Shown: one piece after another, positions 26,770 through 36,188 of the stretch | Position numbering within the stretch: position 1 is the stretch's first letter | Layout of the letters: each line of letters begins with the position of its first letter | Origin: Ruegeria haliotis | GTDB taxonomy: Bacteria; Pseudomonadota; Alphaproteobacteria; Rhodobacterales; Rhodobacteraceae | Assembly (NCBI RefSeq): GCF_013377785.1 | Contig: NZ_JABXWT010000001.1 | Coordinates: forward strand, 310,001 to 374,000 | Direction of reading: 5' to 3' | Length of the DNA: 64,000 bases | Program-made: the position numbers and the translations under genes | Notes under the pieces: model-generated | Database searches by the model: none | What the model saw: only the letters and a program-made list of their open reading frames with translations | Told to the model about the DNA's origin: nothing

Positions 26770-27342
26770 ATGCCTAAAGTCGGAATGGAGCCAATCCGCC
26801 GTGATGCGATCGTCCGGGCGACGATTGCCGAGTTGGGTGTGCAGAAATCCCTCGATGTTACGGTTAGCCAGATTGCCAAACGCGCGGGTATGTCCAGCGC
26901 GCTTGCCCATCACTACTTCGGTGGCAAGGAGCAGATTTTCCTCGCAGCGATGCGTCAAATTCTTGCGGATTTCGGTCAAGAGGCGCGGGCAGAGTTAAAA
27001 GCAACTGCGCCCGAAGATCGGGCTCAGGCGATCATTCGGGCCTGTTTTGCACCATCCTGTTTCACGCCGGATGTGATCGCAGCCTGGATGACTTTTTATG
27101 TGCTGGCGCAAACCAATGATGATGCCCTGCGTCTGTGGCAGATCTATCAGGCGCGTATCCGGTCCAACCTGACCTTTGCGCTGCGCCCTTTGCTCAGTGA
27201 TCCGGGCCAGGCGGCCGAGAGTATGATTGCCCTGATCGACGGGCTTTATATTCGCGCCGCGCTGAGCGCTCCGGAAGAGCCGCAACTGGCCGTCAACCAC
27301 GCGACACGGATTCTCAAAACACTGCTCGAGGCTGAAAAATGA
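26770..27342 (+). CDS. betI: BetI, TetR-family repressor of choline/betaine genes
   Basis: A 190-residue TetR-type regulator. The HTH (SLDVTVSQIAKRAGMSSALAHHYFGGKEQIF, residues about 27-57) and the downstream ligand domain match BetI, including CFTPDVIAAWMTFYVLAQTNDDALRLWQIYQARIRSNL. It should repress its own operon and lift repression when choline is present. A long inverted repeat lies just upstream. The stop overlaps the betC start (ATGA), so it is translationally coupled to choline-sulfatase. Confidence 0.95.
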   Translation: MPKVGMEPIRRDAIVRATIAELGVQKSLDVTVSQIAKRAGMSSALAHHYFGGKEQIFLAAMRQILADFGQEARAELKATAPEDRAQAIIRACFAPSCFTPDVIAAWMTFYVLAQTNDDALRLWQIYQARIRSNLTFALRPLLSDPGQAAESMIALIDGLYIRAALSAPEEPQLAVNHATRILKTLLEAEK

Positions 27343-28847
27343 CAAACCCGAACATTCTGATCCTGATGGTGGATCAGCTGAACGGAACCCTCTTTCCCGA
27401 TGGTCCCGCTGACTGGCTTCATGCGCCGAACCTGAAGAAACTGGCCGAGCGGTCCACGCGGTTTGCGAATGCATATACAGCCTCGCCGCTTTGCGCGCCG
27501 GGTCGGGCAAGTTTCATGTCAGGGCAACTGCCCTCGCGCACGGGCGTGTATGACAACGCGGCCGAGTTCCGCAGCGATATCCCCACCTACGCTCACCATC
27601 TGCGCCGGGCGGGGTACTACACCTGCCTGTCGGGCAAGATGCACTTCGTGGGCCCCGACCAGTTGCACGGGTTCGAGGACCGCCTGACGACCGACATCTA
27701 CCCCGCCGATTTCGGCTGGACGCCGGATTATCGCAAGCCGGGTGAGCGGATCGACTGGTGGTATCACAACATGGGGTCGGTCACAGGCGCGGGTGTCGCC
27801 GAGATTTCGAACCAGATGGAATACGACGACGAGGTTGCCTATAACGCCACGGCCAAGCTTTATGATCTGGCGCGCGGCAACGATGACCGACCCTGGTGTG
27901 TGACGGTCAGCTTCACGCACCCCCATGACCCCTACGTGGCGCGGAAGAAATACTGGGATCTCTACGAAGATTGCGAGCATCTGCTGCCCGAGGTCGCGGA
28001 TCTTGGCTACGACAATCAGGACCCGCATTCCAAGCGGATTTTCGACGCGAATGACTGGCGCAGCTTTGACATCACCGAAGAGGATATCCGCAAATCCCGC
28101 CGGGCGTATTTCTCCAACATTTCCTACCTGGACGACAAAATCGGCGAAATCCTCGAAGTGCTGGAAACCACCCGGCAAGAGGCGATCATCCTGTTCGTTT
28201 CCGATCACGGCGACATGTTGGGCGAGCGGGGCCTGTGGTTCAAGATGAACTTCTACGAGGGCTCGGCCCGTGTGCCGCTGATGATATCTGCGCCTGATCT
28301 GCCTGTCGGTCGGATCGATACACCGGTATCGACGATCGATGTCGCGCCGACACTGGGTGCCCTCGCTGGCGTGGACATGGCGGAAATCGCGCCATGGACC
28401 GATGGCGAAGATCTTTTGCCTTTGGCCAAAGGGGTTGAACGCACTGCGCCGGTGGCAATGGAATACGCTGCCGAGGCGTCTTATGCGCCGCTGGTGTCCT
28501 TGCGTTACGGCAAGTGGAAATACAATCGGTGCGCTTTGGACCCCGATCAACTGTACAACCTGGAAGATGATCCAAAAGAGCTGAACAATCTGGCTGACAG
28601 CCCGGAACACGCGGGCACGTTGGAAACCTTGCGCGCCAAATCCGACGCCCGATGGGATCTGGAGCAGTTCGACGCTGATATCCGTGCCAGCCAGGCACGT
28701 CGTTGGGTTGTGTACGAGGCGTTGCGTCAGGGCGGCTACTATCCATGGGACTACCAGCCGCTGCAAAAAGCGTCCGAACGGTACATGCGCAACCACATGG
28801 ATCTGAACACGGTTGAGGACAGCCAGCGTTTCCCGCGCGGCGAATGA
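27339..28847 (+). CDS. betC: Choline-sulfatase
   Basis: A 502-residue type I sulfatase that hydrolyses choline-O-sulfate to choline and sulfate. The C-x-P-x-R motif LCAPGRASFMSG has Cys52, which would be matured to formylglycine. Metal-binding residues are seen at MVDQLN (Asp12) and VSDHGDMLGERGLWFK. The C-terminal GGYYPWDYQPLQKASERYMRNHMDLN is the betC-specific tail that tells it from other sulfatases. No signal peptide is present, in line with a cytoplasmic enzyme. It overlaps betI by four bases and precedes betA by 85 bases. Confidence 0.95.
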   Translation: MTNPNILILMVDQLNGTLFPDGPADWLHAPNLKKLAERSTRFANAYTASPLCAPGRASFMSGQLPSRTGVYDNAAEFRSDIPTYAHHLRRAGYYTCLSGKMHFVGPDQLHGFEDRLTTDIYPADFGWTPDYRKPGERIDWWYHNMGSVTGAGVAEISNQMEYDDEVAYNATAKLYDLARGNDDRPWCVTVSFTHPHDPYVARKKYWDLYEDCEHLLPEVADLGYDNQDPHSKRIFDANDWRSFDITEEDIRKSRRAYFSNISYLDDKIGEILEVLETTRQEAIILFVSDHGDMLGERGLWFKMNFYEGSARVPLMISAPDLPVGRIDTPVSTIDVAPTLGALAGVDMAEIAPWTDGEDLLPLAKGVERTAPVAMEYAAEASYAPLVSLRYGKWKYNRCALDPDQLYNLEDDPKELNNLADSPEHAGTLETLRAKSDARWDLEQFDADIRASQARRWVVYEALRQGGYYPWDYQPLQKASERYMRNHMDLNTVEDSQRFPRGE

Positions 28848-28932
28848 CTTTGTAATCTTTCGGAAAATTCCCCTGCCGGATGCGACGACTGTATCGAAAA
28901 CCCGGGTCCGGCGGGCACAGGAGAGTTGAGAA

Positions 28933-30591
28933 ATGGAAGCAGATTTCGTCATCGTGGGCGCAGGATCCGCCGGTTGCGCGATGGCTTACCGACTGAGCGA
29001 GGCCGGGGCCTCGGTTCTGGTGATCGAACATGGTGGCACTGATATGGGGCCGTTCATTCAGATGCCCGCAGCGCTCAGTTATCCGATGAACATGTCCCGC
29101 TATGACTGGGGCTACCAGTCCGAGCCCGAGCAGCATCTGAACAATCGCCGACTGGCCTGTCCGCGTGGTAAGGTGATCGGGGGGTCATCCTCGATCAACG
29201 GGATGGTCTATGTACGCGGCCACGCGCGCGACTTTGACACCTGGGCCGAGATGGGTGCCGAAGGATGGTCTTACGCAGACGTGCTGCCCTATTACAAACG
29301 TATGGAAACCTGGCATGACGGTGGTCATGGCGGAGATTCGACCTGGCGCGGAACCGACGGACCCCTGCATGTATCGCGCGGCCCGCGAGATAACCCTTTG
29401 TTTCAGGCCTTTGTCGATGCCGGACAGCAGGCGGGATACGAAGTCACCGGCGACTACAACGGTGAAAAGCAGGAAGGCTTTGGCCCGATGGAGCAGACCG
29501 TCTGGAAAGGGCGGCGCTGGTCGGCGGCGAATGCCTATCTGAAACCAGCACTCAAGCACGAGAATTGCGACATTGTGCGTGGTTTGGCCACGCGCGTTGT
29601 CATCGAAGATGGCCGCGCAACCGGGGTTGAGCTAGTGCGCGGCGGTAAAACGGAAATCATCCGTGCCCGTCGCGAGGTGGTTCTGGCCGCATCATCGATC
29701 AACTCGCCCAAACTGCTGATGTTATCGGGGATTGGCCCCGCTGCGCATCTGGCGGAACATGGGATCGAAGTTATTGCGGATCGCCCGGGCGTTGGTGCGA
29801 ACCTTCAGGATCATCTGGAACTTTATATCCAGCAGGCTTCGTTGCAGCCGATCACGCTGTACAAGCATTGGAACCTCTTCAGTAAGGGTCTGATCGGGGC
29901 GCAATGGCTCTTCACCAAAACCGGCCTTGGGGCATCGAACCAGTTCGAAAGCGCGGCCTTCATTCGGTCCAAGCCGGGTGTGGAATATCCTGACATTCAG
30001 TATCACTTCTTGCCCATTGCCGTGCGCTATGATGGTCAGGCAGCGGCGGAAGGGCACGGGTTCCAGGCCCATGTTGGCCCGATGCGTTCGCCTTCGCGGG
30101 GGGCGGTCACATTGCGTTCTGCCAAGGTCGAAGACGCGCCGGTGATTCGTTTCAACTACATGAGCCATGAGAGCGACTGGGAAGATTTCCGCAGCTGTAT
30201 CCGTCTGACGCGCGAAATCTTTGGGCAAGATGCTTTCAAACCCTATTCGGGCAAGGAAATCCAACCCGGCGCCGACGTGCAGTCGGACGAGGCATTGAAC
30301 GGTTTCATCGCCGAACACGCCGAGAGCGCCTATCACCCGTGCGGCACTTGCCGTATGGGACGTGCGGATGACAAAAACGCAGTTGTTGATCCGCAAGGCC
30401 GCGTCATCGGCGTGGATGGTCTGCGTGTTGCCGACAGTTCAGTCTTTCCACAGATCACCAACGGCAACCTGAACGCGCCGTCGATCATGGTAGGTGAAAA
30501 AGTGTCCGACTCCCTGTTGGGCAAAGACCCTTTGCCGAAGGCAAATGATCGTCCGTGGATCCATCCCGGATGGGCGACCACACAGCGTTAA
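28933..30591 (+). CDS. betA: Choline dehydrogenase
   Basis: A 552-residue GMC-family flavoprotein that oxidises choline to betaine aldehyde and possibly on to glycine betaine. The FAD-binding [16 protein letters not shown] starts at residue 8, GMC signature 1 is [19 protein letters not shown], and the active-site region is [13 protein letters not shown]. The C-terminus ([13 protein letters not shown]) is BetA-like. AGGAGAG lies before ATG 28933. It is the last bet gene here: betB (betaine aldehyde dehydrogenase), often found between betC and betA in alphaproteobacteria, is not present in this window. Confidence 0.95.
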   Translation: MEADFVIVGAGSAGCAMAYRLSEAGASVLVIEHGGTDMGPFIQMPAALSYPMNMSRYDWGYQSEPEQHLNNRRLACPRGKVIGGSSSINGMVYVRGHARDFDTWAEMGAEGWSYADVLPYYKRMETWHDGGHGGDSTWRGTDGPLHVSRGPRDNPLFQAFVDAGQQAGYEVTGDYNGEKQEGFGPMEQTVWKGRRWSAANAYLKPALKHENCDIVRGLATRVVIEDGRATGVELVRGGKTEIIRARREVVLAASSINSPKLLMLSGIGPAAHLAEHGIEVIADRPGVGANLQDHLELYIQQASLQPITLYKHWNLFSKGLIGAQWLFTKTGLGASNQFESAAFIRSKPGVEYPDIQYHFLPIAVRYDGQAAAEGHGFQAHVGPMRSPSRGAVTLRSAKVEDAPVIRFNYMSHESDWEDFRSCIRLTREIFGQDAFKPYSGKEIQPGADVQSDEALNGFIAEHAESAYHPCGTCRMGRADDKNAVVDPQGRVIGVDGLRVADSSVFPQITNGNLNAPSIMVGEKVSDSLLGKDPLPKANDRPWIHPGWATTQR

Positions 30592-30603
30592 CCTTTCTTA
30601 GCA

Positions 30604-30645
30604 GCCCCCGTTGAATACGTCCGCTATTGGGCGCATATCGGGGGC
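30604..30645 (+). promoter_or_regulatory. Inverted repeat covering the nuclease ribosome binding site
   Basis: GCCCCCG at 30604-30610 is the exact complement of CGGGGGC at 30639-30645, which contains the only Shine-Dalgarno-like G run before the ATG at 30646. In the transcript this would form a 7-bp GC-rich stem with a 28-base loop and hide the initiation region. It could also act as a weak terminator for betA, though no T run follows. Confidence 0.4.
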
Positions 30646-31293
30646 ATGTTAAGAATTTGTTTAGCTTTTGTTCTCGCCCTTCCATCGATGATCCAAGCCG
30701 CTGAACGGCTTCAGGGTCAGGTGAAGGTCATTGATGCGGATACGTGGGATGTGGGCGGCACCAGGGTCCGATTGCATGGCATAGACGCGCCTGAACTGGA
30801 TCAGAACTGCAAAGATTCCCACGGCGCCGACTGGGCGTGCGGCGCTTGGGCGACGCAAGTGGTTCGTCAGCAATATCAGGGGAAGGCAGCAGAATGCGTT
30901 CCTCTGGACCGGGACCGATACGACCGCATCGTCGCGCGTTGCGGGGTCGGCGGCGGGGATGTGGGGCAAGAGATTGTTCTGAACGGCCTTGCCTTTGCCT
31001 ACCGCAAATACTCAGGCGATTACGTTGCCGCCGAAAGCAAGGCCGTATCCGATCAGTCGGGACTGCACGCGTCCTATGTTCAGGTGCCTTGGGTGCATCG
31101 CGCGTCAGGCAAAACGCAGCCGTCCCCTTCCTGTCAGATCAAGGGAAATATCTCCTCCAAAGGTGCGCGAATTTATCACATTCCGGGGCAGAGATACTAT
31201 TCCAAGACCAGGATCAGCGCGGGCAAAGGCGAACGTTGGTTCTGTTCCGAGGCTGAGGCCCGCGCCGCGGGATGGCGCGCATCAAAACGTTAG
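30646..31293 (+). CDS. Exported thermonuclease-family (SNase-like) protein
   Basis: A 215-residue protein with a signal peptide (about residues 1-18) and a staphylococcal-nuclease-like fold: VKVIDADTWDVGGTRVRLHGIDAPE carries the usual Arg and metal-binding Asp residues, and DRYDRIVARC the second basic motif. The C-terminal third (CQIKGNISSKGARIYHIPGQRYYSKTRI ... ERWFCSEAEARAAGWRAS) is the extra cysteine-containing module seen in many Rhodobacteraceae members. It probably acts on nucleic acids outside the inner membrane. It starts 54 bases after betA, with its start region inside an inverted repeat. Confidence 0.85.
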   Translation: MLRICLAFVLALPSMIQAAERLQGQVKVIDADTWDVGGTRVRLHGIDAPELDQNCKDSHGADWACGAWATQVVRQQYQGKAAECVPLDRDRYDRIVARCGVGGGDVGQEIVLNGLAFAYRKYSGDYVAAESKAVSDQSGLHASYVQVPWVHRASGKTQPSPSCQIKGNISSKGARIYHIPGQRYYSKTRISAGKGERWFCSEAEARAAGWRASKR

Positions 31294-31393
31294 AACTTGC
31301 CGGTTTCCGAGAGGAACTTGATCCGCGTCAAAGAGGTATGATGTCATCATCTTTACCACTGGGTTGTAACGATAGATGAAGGAGCGAACAGGA

Positions 31394-31633
31394 ATGTCTC
31401 ACACCCCGCATGAACTGGCCGAAGAATTCCCCGACAAGGTCGAACTGATGAGCCAGCTCAAGCAGTCGGACGCGCATTTCTCCCGGCTGGCCGACGAGTA
31501 CCATGAGGTAAACCGCGTGGTGCACAGGGCCGAAACGAATGTCGAGCCGGTGGAAGAACTGGCCGAGGTTGACCTGCGCAAAAAGCGCGCGGCACTGAAA
31601 GACGAAATCTGGGCCATTCTGGCCAAAGCCTAA
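31394..31633 (+). CDS. DUF465 (YdcH-like) small coiled-coil protein
   Basis: A 79-residue acidic helical protein of the DUF465/YdcH family, whose function is unknown. The family pattern HTPHELAEEFP...LKQSDAHFSRLADEYHEVNRVVHRAE is clear. ACAGGA precedes ATG 31394; an in-frame ATG 18 bases upstream would add MKERTG. It stands alone and is convergent with pccR. Confidence 0.92.
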   Translation: MSHTPHELAEEFPDKVELMSQLKQSDAHFSRLADEYHEVNRVVHRAETNVEPVEELAEVDLRKKRAALKDEIWAILAKA

Positions 31634-31689
31634 AAGCCATTGGGCGGCGGGGGTCTGGCGCCCTCGCCGAAGGCTATTGGATAGAACTG

Positions 31690-33090
31690 TTAGGTGACTT
31701 CGTAAGGCAACGTGCCGCGGGTATGTGCGTCTATGGTCAGACGGCGTTCTAGCGGTGGAACCGACCGCTGGTGGCATGTCTGTCGTTCGCATATGCGGCA
31801 GGAAATGCCGATAGGTTCGTAAGCGCTGGCGTTATTGATGTCGAGGTTGTCGGCATAGACCAATGCCGGGGCGTGACGCACCTCGCACCCTAGGGCGATA
31901 GCATAGCGGCGCACAGGAGCGCCGAACGACCCACCCGATTTCGAAACGTCCCGCGCCAGTGAAATATACCGTACACCATCCGGGGTTTCCGCAAGTTGCA
32001 GCAGGAAATGCCCCGGCGTTTCAAAAGCGCGGTGCACGTTCCACAGCGGGCAGGCACCGCCAAAGCGCGCAAACTGCAGACGCGTGGCCGAGTGGCGCTT
32101 GGTGATCGTTCCGGCCTGATCGACCCTGACGAAAAAGAACGGAATGCCCTTGGCACCCGGTCGTTGCAGCGTTGAGAGACGGTGCGCGATTTGCTCGATC
32201 GAGGCGCCGAACCGGTTGCTGAGCAATTCCAGATCATGGCGGTCTTCCTGGGCGGCTGCCAGAAAGACAGTATAGGGCATCAACGATGCGCCGGCAAAGT
32301 AGTTTGCCAGACCGATCTTGGCGATGGACCGTGCCTCGTCACTTTGGAACTTGGCGAAATCCAGCGTCGCTTCAAGCAGTTTGTCCTGACTGATCAGCGC
32401 GACCTGCAACAACAGCTGAAAAACCTGCGTCTGCGGCGCGGCGCGAGAAGACAGGCGCAATATCCTGCTTTCGGCATCGTAGCTGCGCAAAGATTCGATG
32501 TCTGAAAAAATGACCTGAATGCCCCGTTCTGACAGGCTGTTCAGTGCAGCCTGACGGATGCCGCCGGGACCTTCGGCGCGGTTTGCAAACAACTCGGCGG
32601 CGCGATCCATCGCATCGATGTAGTTGTCGCAGTAATGAAAGAAATCGCGGACTTCCTCCCAAGGGCTGGCCTGCATGCGCGCATCTTCGCGCCCCAATGC
32701 TTCGTCCAGTGACGCAAGCCGCTCGTGGGTCTGGCGATAGGTTCTGTGCAACTGGATGAATGCGCGGGCAAGGGCCGGGGCATTCGACGCGGTCAGGCGC
32801 AGGTCCGCCAGCGGGGGCAGGGTGTCTGCGAAGACCGGATCGGCCAGGGCCTCGCGCATGTCCGAAACCAGGCGCTCGCTGTCACCGGTGCTAAGCTCGG
32901 TGACATCCATGCCGAATTCCTGCGCCAGCGCCAGAACAACCGTGGTCGAGATCGGACGGTTATTGTTCTCCATCTGGTTCAAATAGGGTAGCGAGACGCC
33001 GAGTTTTGCAGCGAATTCCCGCTGAGTCAGGGTCAGGCGCGTGCGCATCTCGCGCAATTTTGCACCGGCATAAAGCTTTTGGGTGGCCAT
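31690..33090 (-). CDS. pccR: PccR/ScfR-type regulator of propionyl-CoA metabolism
   Basis: A 466-residue XRE-family regulator of the short-chain acyl-CoA (ScfR) type. An HTH at residues about 8-65 (LREMRTRLTLTQREFAAKLGVSLPYLNQMENNNRP) is followed by an ImmR/IrrE-like region and a DUF2083 C-terminus with a cysteine cluster (ISCRICERQTCHQ). In Rhodobacter the homologue PccR controls propionyl-CoA carboxylase. Its place 1.5 kb from pccB supports that role. The start ATG 33090 is preferred to TTG 33105, which lies inside a TTTGCAA element. That element, overlapping its own leader, suggests autoregulation. Confidence 0.9.
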   Translation of the reverse strand: MATQKLYAGAKLREMRTRLTLTQREFAAKLGVSLPYLNQMENNNRPISTTVVLALAQEFGMDVTELSTGDSERLVSDMREALADPVFADTLPPLADLRLTASNAPALARAFIQLHRTYRQTHERLASLDEALGREDARMQASPWEEVRDFFHYCDNYIDAMDRAAELFANRAEGPGGIRQAALNSLSERGIQVIFSDIESLRSYDAESRILRLSSRAAPQTQVFQLLLQVALISQDKLLEATLDFAKFQSDEARSIAKIGLANYFAGASLMPYTVFLAAAQEDRHDLELLSNRFGASIEQIAHRLSTLQRPGAKGIPFFFVRVDQAGTITKRHSATRLQFARFGGACPLWNVHRAFETPGHFLLQLAETPDGVRYISLARDVSKSGGSFGAPVRRYAIALGCEVRHAPALVYADNLDINNASAYEPIGISCRICERQTCHQRSVPPLERRLTIDAHTRGTLPYEVT

Positions 33091-33098
33091 GGCGTGCC

Positions 33099-33136
33099 TT
33101 TGCAACTTTTCTTTGGCGGTAAGCTAACTTTGCAAA
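33099..33136. promoter_or_regulatory. Paired TTTGCAA elements before pccR
   Basis: TTTGCAA at 33099-33105 and TTTGCAAA at 33129-33136 start exactly 30 bases apart, about three DNA turns, in the 65-base gap ahead of pccR. TTTGCAAA-type elements are, from memory, the sites described for PccR/ScfR regulators. The nearer element overlaps the pccR leader only nine bases from its start codon, a position suited to autorepression. Confidence 0.65.
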
Positions 33137-33155
33137 CCCTCGGGGGCAAGTCGCC

Positions 33156-34361
33156 TTAAAGCCCCAATTGCCGTTCGCGCCTGATGACCGTGGTGATTGC
33201 GGCAATGGCCAAGAGTGCCGTTGTCAGCATCAACCAAAGCAGTGGCATCGCGCCGGTCTCTTTTGTCAACAAAACCCCGGCCAGTGCACTCAGCCCCGCG
33301 CCGCCACCCAGCATGATGGCGCCACTCAGGCCGGACGCGGTCGCGGCCAAATGAGGGCGCACCGACAAAGCACCCGATGTTGCGTTCGGAATAGTCATGC
33401 CGTTGCCCACGCCCACAAATGTCATAAAGCCAAAAAAGCTGAGCGCCGTGCCAAACCCGGCCAGAAAAATCACGGCGGAAAGGGCCACGCCCAAGGCGTT
33501 CAGCACACTTCCCCACAAAACCATCCGGTTCACGCCGAACCGCACTGAATATCGCCCGCTGACGAAATTGCCCGCAAAGTAACCGACAGCAGGCGCGCCA
33601 AAATAGATGCCAACTTCGGCCGCGCTCAGGCCAAAAAGCTCGGTTCCAATAAACGGCGCGCCGCCGAGATAGGCAAAGAACGCGCCAGAGGAAAAGGCCG
33701 ACGACAACGAATAACCCCAGAACCGCGGGGATTTCAGCAACTCGGGGTATTCTCTGAATTGTTGCACCAAGGTCTTGCCACTTTTGGCAGAGGTTTCCCC
33801 GAAGTCTGTGTAGGTCAACGCAAGGGTCAGGGCCCCAACGGCGAAGGGCAGCCAGAAATTGGCTTTCCAGCCAAAGCTCTCTTCCAACAAGCCGCCGATG
33901 GCCGGACCGATCATGGGGACCACGGCCATACCCATGGTCACGTAGCCAATCATGGACGCCGCTTGGTCCTGATCATAAAGATCCCGCACTGCCGCCCGGC
34001 TGAGAACCATGCCCACGACGATAACTGCCTGAAACATGCGGAAAGCCAAAAAGACCTCGGCGTTGGGTGCGTATATGCATCCAAGTGTAGCCACCAGAAA
34101 TAGGGACAGCCCCCAGAGCAATACTGGCCGACGCCCCGCCTTGTCCGCAATTGGACCGATCAGGATCTGCAGGATCGCGTTCACCAGTAGATACAGCGCA
34201 ATCGATAGCTGCATGACCTTGTAATCGGTATCGAAATACAGGGCCATGTTTGGCAGGCTTGGAAGGAACAAGTTCATGCTCAGGGCGGACAGCCCCGAGA
34301 GCAAAACAAGTGTGGCAATAGAGGGTGGCGTACGGCGAGCCGTAGACGAGCTAAACTGCAT
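33156..34361 (-). CDS. Bcr/CflA-type MFS multidrug exporter
   Basis: A 401-residue major facilitator with twelve predicted helices. The N-terminal LSALSMNLFLPSLPNMALYFDTDYKVMQLSIALYLLVNAILQ and IGPIADKAGRRPVLLWGL match the Bcr/CflA drug-resistance subfamily (motif A with GRRP). The start ATG 34361 is 183 bases from the pccB start, in divergent orientation. It precedes pccR by 65 bases on the same strand and may share transcripts with it. Export of a specific compound cannot be assigned. Confidence 0.9.
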   Translation of the reverse strand: MQFSSSTARRTPPSIATLVLLSGLSALSMNLFLPSLPNMALYFDTDYKVMQLSIALYLLVNAILQILIGPIADKAGRRPVLLWGLSLFLVATLGCIYAPNAEVFLAFRMFQAVIVVGMVLSRAAVRDLYDQDQAASMIGYVTMGMAVVPMIGPAIGGLLEESFGWKANFWLPFAVGALTLALTYTDFGETSAKSGKTLVQQFREYPELLKSPRFWGYSLSSAFSSGAFFAYLGGAPFIGTELFGLSAAEVGIYFGAPAVGYFAGNFVSGRYSVRFGVNRMVLWGSVLNALGVALSAVIFLAGFGTALSFFGFMTFVGVGNGMTIPNATSGALSVRPHLAATASGLSGAIMLGGGAGLSALAGVLLTKETGAMPLLWLMLTTALLAIAAITTVIRRERQLGL

Positions 34362-34544
34362 GGTTCACATGTATAGACAGGGAAATCGGGATTGCCAGAC
34401 ACCAGATCATATCAGGTTGAAACTTAGCAAGTTTACACTTTGTCGAAATGTGGTTGCCAAAAATTTGCAAATTTGCTGAAAATTCCTTTGGCCGCGACGC
34501 CACACCGGATAGTGTCCGGTCAAATTTTACAGGGGATCATCGTC
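34362..34544. promoter_or_regulatory. pccB promoter region with TTTGCAAATTTGC element
   Basis: The divergent spacer before pccB holds a TTTGCAAA octamer directly followed by TTTGC (34464-34476), about 70 bases before the pccB ATG. More degenerate relatives lie upstream (TTAGCAAG and TTTGTCGAAA around 34420-34450). The octamer matches those before pccR, which supports PccR control of pccB. CAGGGG before the ATG is the ribosome binding site. Confidence 0.65.
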
Positions 34545-36077
34545 ATGAAAGACATCCTTTCCGAGCTTGAAGAGCGCCGTAACGAAGCCCGTCTGGGCGG
34601 TGGCCAAAGGCGGATCGACGCGCAGCATGCGCGGGGAAAGCTGACTGCGCGTGAGCGTATCGAACTGCTGGTGGATGAGGACAGCTTTGAAGAATTTGAC
34701 ATGTTTGTCAGCCACCGCTGCACTGATTTTGGAATGCAAGATCAAAAGCCTGCGGGCGATGGCGTGGTTACCGGCTGGGGCACCATCAACGGTCGCATGG
34801 TCTATGTCTTCAGTCAGGATTTCACGGTTTTTGGCGGCTCATTGTCGGAAACGCACGCGCAGAAGATTTGCAAGATTATGGACATGGCGGTGCAGAATGG
34901 CGCGCCTGTGATTGGAATCAACGACTCTGGCGGGGCGCGAATCCAGGAAGGTGTCGCTTCGCTGGCGGGCTATGCCGAAGTGTTCCAGCGCAACATCATG
35001 GCCTCAGGCGTGGTGCCGCAGATCAGCGTGATCATGGGGCCGTGCGCCGGTGGTGCGGTTTACAGCCCGGCGATGACCGACTTTATCTTCATGGTCAAAG
35101 ACACCTCGTACATGTTTGTGACCGGACCCGAGGTTGTGAAAACCGTCACGAACGAGGTCGTCACCGCCGAAGAACTTGGGGGTGCATCGACCCACACCAA
35201 GAAATCCTCAGTCGCGGATGGCGCGTTTGAAAACGATGTCGAGGCGCTGGCCGAAGTGCGGCGCTTGGTGGACTTCCTGCCGCTCAACAATCGCGAAAAG
35301 CCGCCCGTTCGTCCGTTCTTTGACGAACCCGGCCGGATCGAGAGCTCGCTGGACACGTTGATCCCGGACAATGCGAACACGCCTTATGACATGAAGGAAC
35401 TGATCACCAAGGTGGCGGACGAGGGCGATTTTTACGAAATTCAGGAAGATTACGCCAAGAACATCATCACCGGCTTCATCCGTCTGGAAGGTCAGACGGT
35501 GGGCGTTGTTGCCAACCAGCCTATGATTCTGGCCGGGTGTCTGGATATCGACAGCTCGCGCAAGGCGGCGCGGTTCGTACGGTTCTGCGATTGTTTTGAA
35601 ATCCCGATCCTGACGCTGGTGGATGTTCCGGGATTCTTGCCAGGGACGTCGCAGGAATATGGCGGCGTGATCAAGCACGGGGCCAAGCTGCTGTTTGCTT
35701 ACGGCGAAGCGACAGTGCCAAAGGTGACCGTGATTACTCGCAAGGCTTATGGCGGGGCCTATGACGTGATGGCGTCCAAGCATCTGCGCGGCGACTTCAA
35801 CTATGCGTGGCCCACGGCCGAGATCGCGGTGATGGGCGCCAAGGGTGCGACCGAGATTATCCACCGCGCTGATCTGTCCGACGCCGAGAAGATCGCACAG
35901 CACACGCAGGATTACGAGGACCGGTTTGCCAACCCGTTCGTCGCCGCCGAGCGTGGTTTCATCGACGAGGTGATCATGCCGCAATCGACTCGCCGTCGTG
36001 TCTCCAAGGCGTTTGCCAGCTTGCGTGGCAAGCAGCTGAAGAACCCGTGGAAAAAGCACGACAACATCCCGCTTTAG
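34545..36077 (+). CDS. pccB: Propionyl-CoA carboxylase beta subunit
   Basis: A 510-residue carboxyltransferase subunit which, with the biotinylated alpha subunit, turns propionyl-CoA into (S)-methylmalonyl-CoA. Acyl-CoA-binding and oxyanion motifs are visible: [38 protein letters not shown], and in the second crotonase-fold half [21 protein letters not shown] and [19 protein letters not shown] 34545 gives the typical [20 protein letters not shown] start; the open frame extends further upstream only through the regulatory region. The partner gene pccA is 3.3 kb downstream, separated by small unknown genes and a minus-strand porin gene. Confidence 0.96.
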   Translation: MKDILSELEERRNEARLGGGQRRIDAQHARGKLTARERIELLVDEDSFEEFDMFVSHRCTDFGMQDQKPAGDGVVTGWGTINGRMVYVFSQDFTVFGGSLSETHAQKICKIMDMAVQNGAPVIGINDSGGARIQEGVASLAGYAEVFQRNIMASGVVPQISVIMGPCAGGAVYSPAMTDFIFMVKDTSYMFVTGPEVVKTVTNEVVTAEELGGASTHTKKSSVADGAFENDVEALAEVRRLVDFLPLNNREKPPVRPFFDEPGRIESSLDTLIPDNANTPYDMKELITKVADEGDFYEIQEDYAKNIITGFIRLEGQTVGVVANQPMILAGCLDIDSSRKAARFVRFCDCFEIPILTLVDVPGFLPGTSQEYGGVIKHGAKLLFAYGEATVPKVTVITRKAYGGAYDVMASKHLRGDFNYAWPTAEIAVMGAKGATEIIHRADLSDAEKIAQHTQDYEDRFANPFVAAERGFIDEVIMPQSTRRRVSKAFASLRGKQLKNPWKKHDNIPL

Positions 36078-36084
36078 GCCTCTG

Positions 36085-36115
36085 GGGTGGGTTGCCCCAC
36101 CCTAACCCCATTTTT
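36085..36115 (+). terminator. Possible attenuator or terminator after pccB
   Basis: GGGTGGG (36085-36091) pairs with CCCACCC (36096-36102) around a TTGC loop, and TTTTT follows after eight unpaired bases. The gap before the T run makes it a weak terminator; it may reduce rather than stop transcription into the small genes downstream. Confidence 0.4.
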
Positions 36116-36188
36116 GGAAAGGTTCGGCGGAGCGTTAACAAAATGCCTGAAAAAAGGGCAAGTTTGACAAGAGCCGCTAGTTAGTTGA

